A stretch of 64,000 nucleotides of DNA, taken from contig JAOTVX010000001.1 in NCBI GenBank assembly GCA_029863175.1, positions 109,515 to 173,514 on the forward strand, given 5' to 3'. The DNA is from Betaproteobacteria bacterium. GTDB taxonomy: Bacteria > Pseudomonadota > Gammaproteobacteria > Burkholderiales > SG8-41. Every line of letters begins with the position of its first letter. The stretch's first letter is position 1. Below, piece by piece: positions 36,414-47,480 of the stretch. A program made the translations under genes and the position numbers. The notes under the pieces are model-generated. The model had not been told where the DNA came from. It saw only the letters and a list, made by a program, of their open reading frames with translations, and searched no databases.

Positions 36414-37169
36414 GGGCTTGCGCTTCTCGATGAAGGCGCGCATGCCTTCCTTTTGGTCATGCGAGGAGAAGAGCATCTGCGCCGACTTTGCTTCGAGCGC
36501 GAGCGCGATCGTGAGGGGGGCTTCCATCCCGGCGAGCACCGCTTCTTTGGCGAGCTGCACCGCCAGCGGCGGCATCTCAGCAATCTGCCGGGCAAGCGCC
36601 ACCGACCGCTGCTCGACATCGGCGTCCGGCACTACTTCACACACCAGCCCCATCTCGACCGCCTCCCTGGCGCCGAAGGGCTCACCGCTCAGGATGTATT
36701 TCATCGCTTGGTACTTGCCGACGGCGCGTGTAAGACGTTGGGTCGCGCCGCCGCCGGGGATGATTCCGATCTTTACTTCGGGCTGGCCGAATTTCGCCGA
36801 TTCGCCCGCGATGATGATGTCGCAGGTCATGGCAAGCTCGCATCCGCCGCCGAGCGCGAAGCCGTTCACCGCGGCGACCACCGGCTTGGGGCAGGCGGCG
36901 ATCGTGCGCCAAAGCTTGTGCACGCCGCGCTGAAGCATATCGATCGTGCCGGCATCCGCCATTTCCTTGATGTCGGCGCCGGCGGCGAAGCTCTTCTCGT
37001 TGCCCGTGAGCACGATCGCCCGCGTGGCGGCGTCCTCGCCGAGCTCCGTCAAATGCCGCGCGAGCTGCTTGCGCACCTCGAGATTGAGCGCGTTACGCGC
37101 CTCGGGCCGGTTGATGCGCAGGAGCGCCACACCCTCCGCCGGGCGCTCGAGCAGGACCACTTCTGCCAT
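36396..37169 (-). CDS. Enoyl-CoA hydratase (second copy)
   Basis: 257-residue crotonase. Oxyanion-hole segments are GNEKSFAAGADIKEM and NGFALGGGCELAMTCD. The two catalytic Glu are at the expected places, GGGCEL and FGQPEVKIGIIPGGGATQRL. The C-terminus FIEKRKPKFSGR is typical of short-chain enoyl-CoA hydratases, so real hydratase activity is likely. It follows the acyl-CoA dehydrogenase small subunit in the same direction. Confidence 0.92.
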   Translation of the reverse strand: MAEVVLLERPAEGVALLRINRPEARNALNLEVRKQLARHLTELGEDAATRAIVLTGNEKSFAAGADIKEMADAGTIDMLQRGVHKLWRTIAACPKPVVAAVNGFALGGGCELAMTCDIIIAGESAKFGQPEVKIGIIPGGGATQRLTRAVGKYQAMKYILSGEPFGAREAVEMGLVCEVVPDADVEQRSVALARQIAEMPPLAVQLAKEAVLAGMEAPLTIALALEAKSAQMLFSSHDQKEGMRAFIEKRKPKFSGR

Positions 37170-37233
37170 GAGTCTGTCTCTTCGTTGAAGGTGACGGATA
37201 CGACGCGACCTTTACCGACTTCCTCTCTTGCTT

Positions 37234-38304
37234 TCACTGTGCCGTGATGGTGGGCCAAAATTGCTCCGCACCGCCTCTCTGAATGGCTCCGCCAAGCGCC
37301 GCTGTCCACTCGGCCTCGTTGCCATACTCCTCCCGCCACGCCCACAGCCTCAGCGTGGAATGGTGCAGGGCGTACTCGTCCGTCACGCCGATCGCGCCAT
37401 GGATCTGGTGCGCGATGAGCGCGCCTTCGCGCGCCGCCTCTGCAGTGCGGATTTTGGCCGAAGCGACCGCCAGAGTCACGTCCCCGCCACGTTCCATGGT
37501 GCCTGCGGCGGATAGCGCCGCCGCGACCGCCGCGGCGGTCTCTCCACCCAGACGGGCGATCTCGTGCTGGATCGCCTGGAACTGCCCGATCTTGCGCCCG
37601 AACTGAACCCGCTGCTGCGCGTACTCCACCGAGAGCTCGAGCGTGCGTTCAAGCGCGCCCGCCATGAGCAGCGAGCGGGCAAGCGCGCCGCGCAGCCTGA
37701 GCGCATCGCGGGTGACGCCGGCGCCAGCACGGGCGGCCTGTTCCGCGGGAACGTCCTCGAGCACGACGGCATCGCGCGGCTCGCCGGCGAGATTGCGGCC
37801 GGCTACGATCCGGCACCGCGCCGGATCGACGCTCGCGACGATCGCTTCCGTGGCCGTCTGCGCCAGCAGTACCAGGCGCGAGGCTATCCGCGCCCACGGC
37901 ACACGCGAGAGCTTTCCGCTGACGATCCAACGCGAGCCTTCGCGCCGCGCCGTCACCGTTTCCTCATGCACTGGACCCGCGGCGAGCGCGCCGCGCGGGA
38001 TCGAGAGACCCGACGCGGCGAGCATCCAGCCGGCGAGCATGGCCGTCTCGGCGAGCGGCACCGGGGCCGCGAAACGCCCGGCAATACGCAGGACAGCAGC
38101 GAGATCCGAGAGCGTGCCGCCCGCGCCGCCCACCTCCTCTGGCAGCGAGACACGCGGAAACTCCGCCTGATCCAGATTCTGCCACAGTTCCTGCGACCAT
38201 CCGTCTTGTTTCGCGGCATCCAGCAATTTTTGGTCGACGTAATCCTGCAGGAGCCGCGTCACCGACTCCACCAGCATCGAGCGGACGTCGTTCGGTGCGT
38301 TCAA
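37234..38304 (-). CDS. Acyl-CoA dehydrogenase, small subunit type
   Basis: 356-residue acyl-CoA dehydrogenase with a reduced N-terminal domain (DQAEFPRVSLPEEVGGAGGT). The C-terminal helical domain has YAQQRVQFGRKIGQFQAIQH and IHGAIGVTDEYALHHSTLRL. It sits beside a longer dehydrogenase (38416); such pairs often form heteromers acting on bulky or branched acyl-CoAs (steroid and pimeloyl types, by family knowledge). Electrons would go to EtfBA. Confidence 0.88.
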   Translation of the reverse strand: MNAPNDVRSMLVESVTRLLQDYVDQKLLDAAKQDGWSQELWQNLDQAEFPRVSLPEEVGGAGGTLSDLAAVLRIAGRFAAPVPLAETAMLAGWMLAASGLSIPRGALAAGPVHEETVTARREGSRWIVSGKLSRVPWARIASRLVLLAQTATEAIVASVDPARCRIVAGRNLAGEPRDAVVLEDVPAEQAARAGAGVTRDALRLRGALARSLLMAGALERTLELSVEYAQQRVQFGRKIGQFQAIQHEIARLGGETAAAVAAALSAAGTMERGGDVTLAVASAKIRTAEAAREGALIAHQIHGAIGVTDEYALHHSTLRLWAWREEYGNEAEWTAALGGAIQRGGAEQFWPTITAQ

Positions 38305-38351
38305 AACTCATCCTTGTGCAAATGGTCGCTCGACCCTTTGCACCACACACC

Positions 38352-38386
38352 TTCCCTCTCCTTCCGGGAGAGGGGCGGGGGTGAGG
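38352..38386. repeat. REP-like CCCTCTCC hairpin
   Basis: CCCTCTCC and GGGAGAGGG flank TTCC and are followed by GCGGGGGTGAGGG. This CCCTCACCCC...CCCTCTCC unit is recalled as a very common intergenic element in proteobacteria. It lies between two acyl-CoA dehydrogenase genes. Confidence 0.65.
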
Positions 38387-38415
38387 GTAACGCGGCGTAA
38401 TTCACTGCAATGCGC

Positions 38416-39603
38416 TCACATGCGACCCAATAGCCGCCGCGCGATCAGCGTGCGCAATACCTCGGTCGTGCCGCCGCGGATGGTGGAAACGGGTGAGCAC
38501 ACGATGGTCTCGGCAAGATAGCGCTCGAACGTGTCGGTGGCATCCGGGGTAGGCTCGACTGCCACGAGCAGCCGCGCCGCATCGATGATTTCGCGCTCGT
38601 AGAACGTGCCCATGTCCTTGACCAGTGCCGCCTCGGTCCCGAGGTCGGGGCCGGCGCGCGCAACGTCCTGCTGCGCGCCCGGCCCGGGATCGAGCGTGAG
38701 CGCGATCGCGAGCGACATGCGTCGCAAAGACCAGAGCCGTGCCGTCAACCTTCCCACCATCTCGCGTGCGCGGGCCTCCGGCGCGGCGCCCAGCCGGCGG
38801 ATGAGCTCGACCAGCAGCGGGAACGTCGTCATGTAGCGCTCCGGACCGCTACGCTCGAGCGCGAGCTCGGAGGTCACCTGCCGCCACCCCTGGCCTATCT
38901 CGCCGACCACCCTCTCGTCGGGAACGAAGACGTTGTCGAGAAAGACCTCGTTGAAGTGATGGTGGCCATTCATGAAACGGATTGGGCGCACGGTGACGCC
39001 GGGCGCCGCAAGCTCCACGATGAGCTGCGACAGGTCCTCGTGGCGATTGCCGGTATCGGGCGCGGTGCGGCACAGGACGAAGAAGGCGTCCGCCCGGTGC
39101 GCCCAGCTCGTCCACACTTTCTGCCCGGTGACGCGCCAGCCGCCTGCGGCGCGCTCGGCACGGGTGCGCACCGAAGCGAGATCCGAGCCCGAGCCGGGCT
39201 CGCTCATGCCGAGGGCGAAAAAACATTCACCGCGCGCGATTGCCGGGAGGAAGTGTTGCTTGAGTTCTTCGCTGCCGTAGCGCAGCAGACTGGGGCCGGT
39301 CTGGCGGTCGCCGAACCAGTGCGCGGCGCAGGGCGCGGCCGCGGCCAGCAGCTCCTCGGTGACGACGAAGCGCTCGAGGTACGAGCGTTCCTCGCCTCCG
39401 TAGCGCCTGGGCCAGGTCATTCCGATCCAGCCGCGGGCCGCTACTTTGCGTGTGAACGCGGCGTCGAACTCGGTGTGCCCCAGGTGGGGCGTGAACGCGC
39501 CGGCGGCGAGCTCTGCCTGGAGGAATGCGCGCACCTGCTCGCGCAGGTCGCGCGCGGCGGGCGGCAACTCGAGCGCGGAAAAGTCAACACGCTCGAAGAG
39601 CAC
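38416..39603 (-). CDS. Acyl-CoA dehydrogenase, large subunit type
   Basis: 395 residues. It has the flavin/substrate motif CFFALGMSEPGSGSDLASVR, then VTGQKVWTSWAHRAD, FNEVFLDNVFVPDERVVGEI, and the C-terminal STIRGGTTEVLRTLIARRLL. Start MLFERVDFSALELPPAARDL. Directly upstream in the operon is the Bug receptor gene's 3' neighbour sequence; downstream is the small-subunit dehydrogenase. It likely forms a heteromer with the latter. Confidence 0.9.
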   Translation of the reverse strand: MLFERVDFSALELPPAARDLREQVRAFLQAELAAGAFTPHLGHTEFDAAFTRKVAARGWIGMTWPRRYGGEERSYLERFVVTEELLAAAAPCAAHWFGDRQTGPSLLRYGSEELKQHFLPAIARGECFFALGMSEPGSGSDLASVRTRAERAAGGWRVTGQKVWTSWAHRADAFFVLCRTAPDTGNRHEDLSQLIVELAAPGVTVRPIRFMNGHHHFNEVFLDNVFVPDERVVGEIGQGWRQVTSELALERSGPERYMTTFPLLVELIRRLGAAPEARAREMVGRLTARLWSLRRMSLAIALTLDPGPGAQQDVARAGPDLGTEAALVKDMGTFYEREIIDAARLLVAVEPTPDATDTFERYLAETIVCSPVSTIRGGTTEVLRTLIARRLLGRM

Positions 39604-39626
39604 CGAACCTCCGAGTTGACAGAGTG

Positions 39627-39642
39627 TGCCGGCGCGCCGGCA
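39627..39642. repeat. 16-base perfect palindrome beside the Bug receptor stop
   Basis: TGCCGGCGCGCCGGCA lies immediately after the stop codon of the minus-strand receptor gene (39643-39645) and before the dehydrogenase gene. All three solute-receptor genes here have a strong hairpin in this position. Confidence 0.6.
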
Positions 39643-40608
39643 TCACAGCTGTTTCACCTTTGCCATTTTCACGACCTTGGCGTACTTCTCGATCTCCTCC
39701 TGGATAAACCTTGCGAAGTGCTCTGGCGAGCCCCCGCGCGGTTCCAGGCCGGAGTTGAGAAACCGGTTCTTCAGGTCCGGGCTCGCCAGGATCTTGTCGA
39801 CCTCGCTGTTGAGCCGGGCGACGATGGCGCGCGGGGTCTTGATCGGGGCCATCAGGCCAAACCAATTGGTAGATTGGTAACCGGGCAGGCCGGCCTCGTC
39901 AAATGTCGGCACCTCCGGAATCGCGGCGAAGCGCTTGAGGCTTCCGATTGCGATCGCCCGGAGCCTGCCCGACCTGATGTGGGGCAACAGCGCGGGCACG
40001 CCCGAGATGATCATCTCAACGTGGCCCCCGACGGCATCGGCGAGCGCCGGCGTGTTGCCCTTGTACGGGATGTGCACGATGTTGATCCCGGCCATTACCT
40101 TGAAGAGCTCACCGCCCATGTGGTTGGAGCCGCCGATGCCGGAGGAAGCGAAGTTCAGCTCGCCCGGACGGGCCTTCGCGAGCGCGATGAGCTGTTTCAA
40201 CGTGGTCACCGGGACCGAGGGGTGGACCGAAAGCACGTTCGCGCCCTGAACGCACCACACCACGGGGGCGAGATCGCGCTGCGTGTTATAGGGCGGTTTC
40301 GCGAAGAGACTCATATTGACGGCATTGGCAGCGCCGCCCATGAGCAGCGTGTAGCCATCGGCCGGGGCCCGTACGACCAGCACCGTGCCGATGTTGGTGC
40401 CGGCGCCAGGGCGGTTCTCGACCACAATTTGCTTGCCCAGGACCTGGCTCAACTTCGTGCCGACTGCACGCGCCGTGATGTCGGTGTTGCCGCCGGCCGC
40501 GTACGGCACGATCACGCGGATGGGCTTGGTGGGGTAGCTCTGGCCGGCTGCCGGCATGGCCAGCAGCGAGGCAGTCAGAACGGTGAGCAGCAGGTTGCAT
40601 GGCTTCAT
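39643..40608 (-). CDS. Bug-family (TctC) periplasmic solute-binding receptor
   Basis: Tripartite tricarboxylate transporter receptor of 321 residues. Signal peptide LLLTVLTASLLAMPAAGQSY. Family motifs are PTKPIRVIVPYAAGGNTDIT, VVENRPGAGTNIG, NFASSGIGGSNHMGGELFK, HIPYKGNTPALADAVGG and FGLMAPIKTPRAIVARLNSE. The start with GGAGGAG upstream is preferred. It is an orphan: no TctA/TctB genes are nearby, common for this family in Burkholderiales. The ligand is likely a carboxylate. Confidence 0.93.
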   Translation of the reverse strand: MKPCNLLLTVLTASLLAMPAAGQSYPTKPIRVIVPYAAGGNTDITARAVGTKLSQVLGKQIVVENRPGAGTNIGTVLVVRAPADGYTLLMGGAANAVNMSLFAKPPYNTQRDLAPVVWCVQGANVLSVHPSVPVTTLKQLIALAKARPGELNFASSGIGGSNHMGGELFKVMAGINIVHIPYKGNTPALADAVGGHVEMIISGVPALLPHIRSGRLRAIAIGSLKRFAAIPEVPTFDEAGLPGYQSTNWFGLMAPIKTPRAIVARLNSEVDKILASPDLKNRFLNSGLEPRGGSPEHFARFIQEEIEKYAKVVKMAKVKQL

Positions 40609-40629
40609 GGTTTTCTCCTCCATGGCGCT

Positions 40630-42373
<1,744 letters not shown>

Positions 42374-42388
42374 CCATTGACGAAGTGA

Positions 42389-42545
42389 TGAGTAATGGTT
42401 ATGAAATACTGGTGATGAAATACTGGTGATGACAACTGGTGATGTACACGAATTTCCTTGTTACTTTTCTTTATCACCACCTCTCATCACCATTTCTCGT
42501 CACCCTCTTTCATCACTTCGTCACCCGTCACCCGTCACGCGTCAT
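42389..42545. repeat. GGTGATGA 13-base repeat block 3
   Basis: A left array (TGGTGATGAAATA, TGGTGATGACAAC), a unique AT-rich centre, then an inverted array (ATCACCACCTCTC, ATCACCATTTCTC) passing into GTCACCC heptamers. It lies between the convergent dapE and lyase genes. Confidence 0.8.
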
Positions 42546-42581
42546 TTCATCCCCTCATCACGCGGTGAGCAGTTGCGATCA

Positions 42582-43472
42582 TCAGCGCACCGCGCGCAAG
42601 CGCTCGGGGACGTCATAGCGTTCCTCGAGCTTCTGGATCTCCGGCAATCCCGCGATGTCCGTGAAGTCCTTGAAGCTCGCGACCTTGTCGCGCAGGTGGG
42701 CAACGGTGCCGGAGCGCTTGAGCTCACGCAGGAGGTTTTCCATGGCAGGAATCGCCGCAAGGATTACCCAGTTCGGGAAGATCACGAGGCGGAATCCGAG
42801 CCGGCCCAGCTCTTCCACGGGCAGGTCAAGCGTCTTGCAGTTTGCCGCCGTGTTGTAGAGAAGCGGGACACCTTTGAAGCGGCGCGCGATGCGCTCGACG
42901 TCGGTGCGTCCGACCGGCGCCTCGATGAAGAGCATATCCGCACCCGCTTCGCGGTAGCGCATGCCGCGCTCGAGCGCCGCGTCGAGCCCCTCCACGGCGA
43001 TCGCGTCGGTGCGCGTGATGATGAGGAAATCCGGGTCGTGGCGCGCGTCGCATGCGGCCTTGATCTTCGCCACCATGTCGGCCGTCGCGATGACGCGCTT
43101 GCCTGAAAAATGGCCGCAGCGCTTGGGCCAGTCCTGGTCCTCGATGTGCACGCCGGCAACGCCCGCTTTCTCGTAGTCACGGATGGTGCGCCAGGTGTTG
43201 ACCGGGTTGCCGTAGCCGGTATCGGCGTCGGCGATGACGGGAAGCCCCGACGAGTCGACGATGCGCCCCGCGTTGTCCACCATCTCGGAAGCCGTGAGGA
43301 GCCCGACGTCAGGCATGCCAAGGCGCGTGAGGCTCGTGCCGAACCCGCTCATGTACACGGCTTCGAATCCTTCGCGGGCGACAAGCCTTGCAGCGAGGGC
43401 GTCGGCAACGCCGGGCGCAATAGTGCAGACGGGACGCACGATCAACTCGCGCATACGGGAGGTCGGTCTCAT
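42582..43472 (-). CDS. Isocitrate lyase/PEP mutase superfamily lyase
   Basis: 296-residue TIM-barrel enzyme. It has MSGFGTSLTRLGMPDVGLLT, the metal-site VIADADTGYGNPVN, the Mg ligands VHIEDQDWPKRCGHFSGKRV with the lyase-type catalytic Cys in KRCGH, and IITRTDAIAVEGLDAALERG. The catalytic Cys favours C-C lyase activity (methylisocitrate or dimethylmalate lyase type) over phosphonate mutase. It lies downstream of a TRAP/MmgE gene run in the same direction. The substrate is unknown. Confidence 0.88.
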   Translation of the reverse strand: MRPTSRMRELIVRPVCTIAPGVADALAARLVAREGFEAVYMSGFGTSLTRLGMPDVGLLTASEMVDNAGRIVDSSGLPVIADADTGYGNPVNTWRTIRDYEKAGVAGVHIEDQDWPKRCGHFSGKRVIATADMVAKIKAACDARHDPDFLIITRTDAIAVEGLDAALERGMRYREAGADMLFIEAPVGRTDVERIARRFKGVPLLYNTAANCKTLDLPVEELGRLGFRLVIFPNWVILAAIPAMENLLRELKRSGTVAHLRDKVASFKDFTDIAGLPEIQKLEERYDVPERLRAVR

Positions 43473-43631
43473 GGCGGAGTGCCTCCGTGGGGTGGGAAGG
43501 GTGGGGTGGGAAGGAATATTATAGGCGCCTTGCCGCCCGCCTTCACTACGGGTGAAGAAGCGATAACTGACGAGAGCTTGATACGGCGTAACTCGTGGCG
43601 GGTGACTCGTGACTCGTCGCGCGATGCGCGG

Positions 43632-43775
43632 TCTTCCCGGTTCACGACAGACGTTTCACGAATTTTGTCTGTTTGTATATGGGTTTATCTGCGGCCAACC
43701 TCGGGTCCTGAACTGGTTTCGAGTCAGGACTCGGGGGCTGTCAGCCCGCGGCGAGAGCGGGCTGGCGCGCCGCCT
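43632..43775. repeat. 144-bp dispersed repeat, copy 1
   Basis: Matches 47481-47624 without gaps at about 86 percent by hand count. It holds TTTATCTGCGGCC, an inverted pair GTCCTGA/TCAGGAC, and a hairpin AGCCCGC/GCGGGCT. It lies just past the stop of the small TRAP-associated gene. The remaining gap (43473-43631) has GTGACTC heptamers and no gene. Confidence 0.8.
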
Positions 43776-43782
43776 GCCCAGC

Positions 43783-44034
43783 TCAGTGCTCGCTCTCGGT
43801 CCCCGCTGGGCCGCCATCTTGCGGGATCGGCTCCCTCGTGACCTGTTCATCCCGCCCCGTGGTAAACACGACGTATGCGACGACTGCTGCGGCGATTCCC
43901 AGCACGACGAAGGCGAAGGTATTGAACTGCGTCACGTGCAGGTGCAGCGAGTTCATCCATATGAACAATCCGGCGATGATGGGCCACGGCAGCCAGTGAA
44001 TCGGCTTGCCGAGAAAGACGCTGCGCAGCTTCAT
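43783..44034 (-). CDS. Small two-helix membrane protein next to the TRAP permease
   Basis: 83 residues with two hydrophobic segments (WLPWPIIAGLFIWMNSLHLH and FNTFAFVVLGIAAAVVAYVV) and an acidic tail. The ATG at 44034 is 5 bases after the permease stop, so it is translated with it; a longer frame upstream is a shadow of the permease gene. It might be an accessory to the TAXI-TRAP permease. No family name is known to me. Confidence 0.7.
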   Translation of the reverse strand: MKLRSVFLGKPIHWLPWPIIAGLFIWMNSLHLHVTQFNTFAFVVLGIAAAVVAYVVFTTGRDEQVTREPIPQDGGPAGTESEH

Positions 44035-44039
44035 GGCGT

Positions 44040-46067
44040 TCAACCTCCGGCTGGCACAAGGGTACCGCGCGCCCGGTAGCGGGCGAAGTAGAGTAGCGCA
44101 ACGCAGGCGCCGCCCACGATCGTGACCAGGTAACCCGAAAGGCCGAGCAGGGTAAGCTGCGGCGGGTACAGCAGCAGGATCGCGCAGCCCATCAACACGC
44201 CGCGCAACGCGACGTTGAGGCGGCCGCACAACCAGCCTTCGATCGCCGCGGAAAGCGCCCATACGCCCGCGAGCGCGGTGAGAAAGGAAAACGCGGTCAA
44301 CCACAGCGGGCCCTCAAACAGGAGCGTCGGGTTGTACACGAAGATGAACGGCACGAGATACTTCGCGATCCCCACCTTTGCGGATTCGAGCGCCGTGCTC
44401 ATCGGCGGGCTACCGGCGATCGCGGCGGCGGCAAACGACGCGAGCGCCACCGGGGGCGTGATGGTCGATACCACGCCGTAGTAGAACGCGAACAGGTGCG
44501 CCGCAATCGGCGTCACCCCCATCTGCTCGAGCGACGGGATAATCAGCGCCGCGAGCGTGATGTAAACCGCGGTCGTCGTCAGTCCCATGCCGAGCAGGAT
44601 CGAGGCAAACGCGGTCAGCGCGAGCAGCACCAACAGGTAGCCGCCCGACAGGTCGATCACCGACTGGGTGAACTTCAGGCCGAGCCCGGAGACGAACACC
44701 GAGCCGATGATGATGCCGGCGCAGGCGCAGGCGATGGTCACCGGTATGGTGCTGCGCACGCCGCCTTCCAGGGCTGCGAACAGGTCCACCGAACTCATCC
44801 GGGTGTTACTGTTGATGAAGCTCAGCGTCACGATGGTGACGATCCCCCAGAACGCGGACATCATCGCGCTGTAGCCGATCGCCAGCAGCGTAATCAGCAC
44901 CACCAGCGAAAACAGCAAATGCCAACCCCGTTTCAGGACTGCGCCGAAGCTCGGAAGTTTCTCCTTCGGAATGCGGACCAGGCCATGCTTTTCGGCTTCC
45001 ATGTGAACCATGAAGTACACGGTCGCGTAGTACAGGATGGCTGGAATGGTCGCTGCGACGATGACGACCAGCAGGTTGACGCGCAGGAATTCGGCGATGA
45101 TGAAGGCCGCGGCACCCATGATCGGCGGGGTGATCTGCCCGCCCGATGACGCGCAGGCCTCGACCGCGGCCGCGAAGCGCGCCCGGTAACCGAGCCGCTT
45201 CATCAACGGAATCGTGAACGCACCCGTCGTGACGACGTTCGCCACGGCGGAGCCCGAAACGGTCCCCATCATCGCGCTCGCCACCACCGCGGCTTTCGCC
45301 GGCCCGCCGGTACGGTGCCCGGTCAGGGCGATGGCGAGATCGATGAAAAAGCGTCCTGCGCCCGAGCGGATTAGCAGGGCACCGAAGATGATGAACAACA
45401 GGATGTAGGTCGCGACCACCATCAGCGGGATGCCGAAGATCCCGTCGGCTCGCATAAAAATCACGTCGATGTATTTGCGAAACGAGGTCGGCGGACCGTA
45501 CAGAAAGCCGAAGAAGTAATTCGAATACAGGCTGTGCACCACGAAGAAGCCGGTGACGAAGACCATCGCCCATCCGACCACGCGCCGGGTCGTCTCGAGC
45601 ACCAGCAGAATGAAACCCGCCCCGACCCACAGATCCAGGGGTGTGATGTCGCCACCGCGCATGTTGAACCCGTCGATGTCCCACAACGTATAGCCCTGCA
45701 CGAACAGGCCGAAGCCGACCAGCACGAGATCGATCAGGAAGCCGAAAACGCGCCATGCATTGCCGCGGCCGCCCGGCAAGATGAGGGGATCGCGGTACGA
45801 GCGGCGAAACAGCGGGTTAAGCAGCACGGCCAGCACCAGCATGACGGTCAGGTGCGTGCCGCGAAAGGAGCGCGTCTCCGGCGTGCCGTAGACGGCGGTA
45901 TACAAATGGAACAGCGCCAGCGCGATTGCGAACACCGCGCAGACGGTGGCAATCACGACCGGCAGGCGCACACCGCGATCCCGCATCACCGTCTCGATCA
46001 ACGAGGCTTCCTTGACCTCGTGATACTCGAGACGCTCTTCTACGATCTGGGCCGTGGCGTCAACCAT
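44040..46067 (-). CDS. TAXI-type TRAP transporter, fused 4TM/12TM permease
   Basis: Large permease with many helices, about 675 residues, combining the DctQ-like and DctM-like parts. DctM signatures are TGHRTGGPAKAAVVASAMMG, TVSGSAVANVVTTGAFTIPL, EACASSGGQITPPIMGAAAF and YYGVVSTITPPVALASFAAA. Start MVDATAQIVEERLEYHEVKE is preferred. The TAXI receptor gene lies upstream. Imports a carboxylate using a sodium or proton gradient (family knowledge). Confidence 0.92.
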   Translation of the reverse strand: MVDATAQIVEERLEYHEVKEASLIETVMRDRGVRLPVVIATVCAVFAIALALFHLYTAVYGTPETRSFRGTHLTVMLVLAVLLNPLFRRSYRDPLILPGGRGNAWRVFGFLIDLVLVGFGLFVQGYTLWDIDGFNMRGGDITPLDLWVGAGFILLVLETTRRVVGWAMVFVTGFFVVHSLYSNYFFGFLYGPPTSFRKYIDVIFMRADGIFGIPLMVVATYILLFIIFGALLIRSGAGRFFIDLAIALTGHRTGGPAKAAVVASAMMGTVSGSAVANVVTTGAFTIPLMKRLGYRARFAAAVEACASSGGQITPPIMGAAAFIIAEFLRVNLLVVIVAATIPAILYYATVYFMVHMEAEKHGLVRIPKEKLPSFGAVLKRGWHLLFSLVVLITLLAIGYSAMMSAFWGIVTIVTLSFINSNTRMSSVDLFAALEGGVRSTIPVTIACACAGIIIGSVFVSGLGLKFTQSVIDLSGGYLLVLLALTAFASILLGMGLTTTAVYITLAALIIPSLEQMGVTPIAAHLFAFYYGVVSTITPPVALASFAAAAIAGSPPMSTALESAKVGIAKYLVPFIFVYNPTLLFEGPLWLTAFSFLTALAGVWALSAAIEGWLCGRLNVALRGVLMGCAILLLYPPQLTLLGLSGYLVTIVGGACVALLYFARYRARGTLVPAGG

Positions 46068-46123
46068 CGGGTCTACCAAAAAGGGGTCCGTGATTATGCA
46101 GCGGGGACGGGCACCGCCCGCTC

Positions 46124-46214
46124 GGCGCAACGATTGCGCCATGGCGCGCGCAGGTCACAGAACACGCGAGCGTACGCGCATCGGCCCGTGCAAGTCGCCC
46201 GGACCGATGCGCGT
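46124..46214 (-). promoter_or_regulatory. Intercistronic hairpins between TAXI receptor and permease genes
   Basis: Two perfect inverted repeats lie in the 159-base gap: ACGCGCATCGG/CCGATGCGCGT (46174-46184, 46204-46214), starting 12 bases past the receptor stop, and GGCGCAA/TTGCGCC (46124-46130, 46134-46140). There is no T run, so RNA stabilisation or partial termination is likelier than full termination. Confidence 0.6.
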
Positions 46215-46226
46215 TCGCGTCCGTGG

Positions 46227-47189
46227 CTACATCTTCTTGACGCCCAGCTCCGCGTAGCAGCGCGCCGCGCCCGGATGAACCGGTATGGCGGCTGCCGCCA
46301 GCGCGTCTTCCATCTTGACCTTATTCCACACCTTCTTCACCGCCGCGAAGGTGCCGTGCTCCTTCCAGAAGACCTTGCACATGTTGTAGACGAGGTCCGC
46401 CGGCAGGTCCTTGTTCACCACCATGACCGTCGCCGTGGCGAGCGTCGGCACGTCGGCGGTCATCCCTTCGTAGGCGCTCATCGGGATCTTGGTGGCGATC
46501 ACGCCGGGATTGCTCTTGATGATGCCCTCCATCTTTTGGGGGTCGATGCCGATGAAACGGATGCCCGGCTTGAAGTTCAGGTCGATGAACGAGGCCTGCG
46601 GCAACGACGTCACCGCGAGGAACACGTCGATGTGGCCGTCCTTCATGAGCGCCACCGAATCGGAGTAGTCGACATAGTGGACGGTTCCGCCGTTTTGTTT
46701 GATCTTGGCGAAACTCAGGTCATAGGCAGCGAGCACCGTTTCTGCGAACGCCGTACCGGTCCATCCCGCCTTCCCGGGGCTGAGATTCTTGCCGTTGAAA
46801 TCGCTGATCGACTTGATGCTCGAATTCTTGGGGACGGCAATCTGTACGATACCCGGATACAACGTCGCAAAGAACGTGACGTTCTTGTAGGGACGGTCGA
46901 ATTTTCCGCGCCCGATGTAGCCGTTGTAGGCCGTGTGGCCGTAGCTCCAGCCGATCTCCGCGTTGCCCTCGCTGACGTCCTTGATGTTGCCCACGCCGCC
47001 ACCGGGACCGTTCGAGGCGGCGACTCCCTTGATCTCCTTCTGCATGATCTGCATGATTTTCGCGCCCAGCGGATACCAGCTCCCGCCGGAAGGGCCGGAT
47101 ACCATGCGCACGAACGTCTCCGCATTGGCAAACGGGGCAGCTAGCGCAAGGCAGCCGGCGAGCGACATGATTTTCAACGTTGGTTTCAT
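46227..47189 (-). CDS. TAXI-family TRAP solute-binding protein
   Basis: 320 residues with signal peptide KIMSLAGCLALAAPFANAET. Family features are MVSGPSGGSWYPLGAKIMQI, SNGPGGGVGNIKDVSEGNAE, GKNLSPGKAGWTGTAFAETV and FLAVTSLPQASFIDLNF. GGAGGAGA precedes the chosen ATG; 46 codons upstream are spurious. It delivers an organic anion to the fused permease. The upstream gap 47190-47480 has no recognisable gene. Confidence 0.92.
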   Translation of the reverse strand: MKPTLKIMSLAGCLALAAPFANAETFVRMVSGPSGGSWYPLGAKIMQIMQKEIKGVAASNGPGGGVGNIKDVSEGNAEIGWSYGHTAYNGYIGRGKFDRPYKNVTFFATLYPGIVQIAVPKNSSIKSISDFNGKNLSPGKAGWTGTAFAETVLAAYDLSFAKIKQNGGTVHYVDYSDSVALMKDGHIDVFLAVTSLPQASFIDLNFKPGIRFIGIDPQKMEGIIKSNPGVIATKIPMSAYEGMTADVPTLATATVMVVNKDLPADLVYNMCKVFWKEHGTFAAVKKVWNKVKMEDALAAAAIPVHPGAARCYAELGVKKM

Positions 47190-47480
47190 ACGATCTCTCC
47201 TCCTTTGGGGTTTACGAATCAAGCTGTTCCTCGTTTGGCGCGACGGCGCACGCACCGCCGGACGCGCACTGAGCGGTCGAAATCCGGCGCGTACCGAATC
47301 CGACCCCGGGCGTCTCCTCGCAACCACCCGGCAGTTCGAGTCGGATCAAGTCTAGTCCGATTCGGCAGGTGCGGAAAGCGACCCGTGTTCCGCGCATGCG
47401 AACCGGTGACCGATGGCGCCAGCCCAGCGCGCAGGGCGACCAATCCGTCGGCCGTCCAAGGGCTGCGGTCGATTCGACGA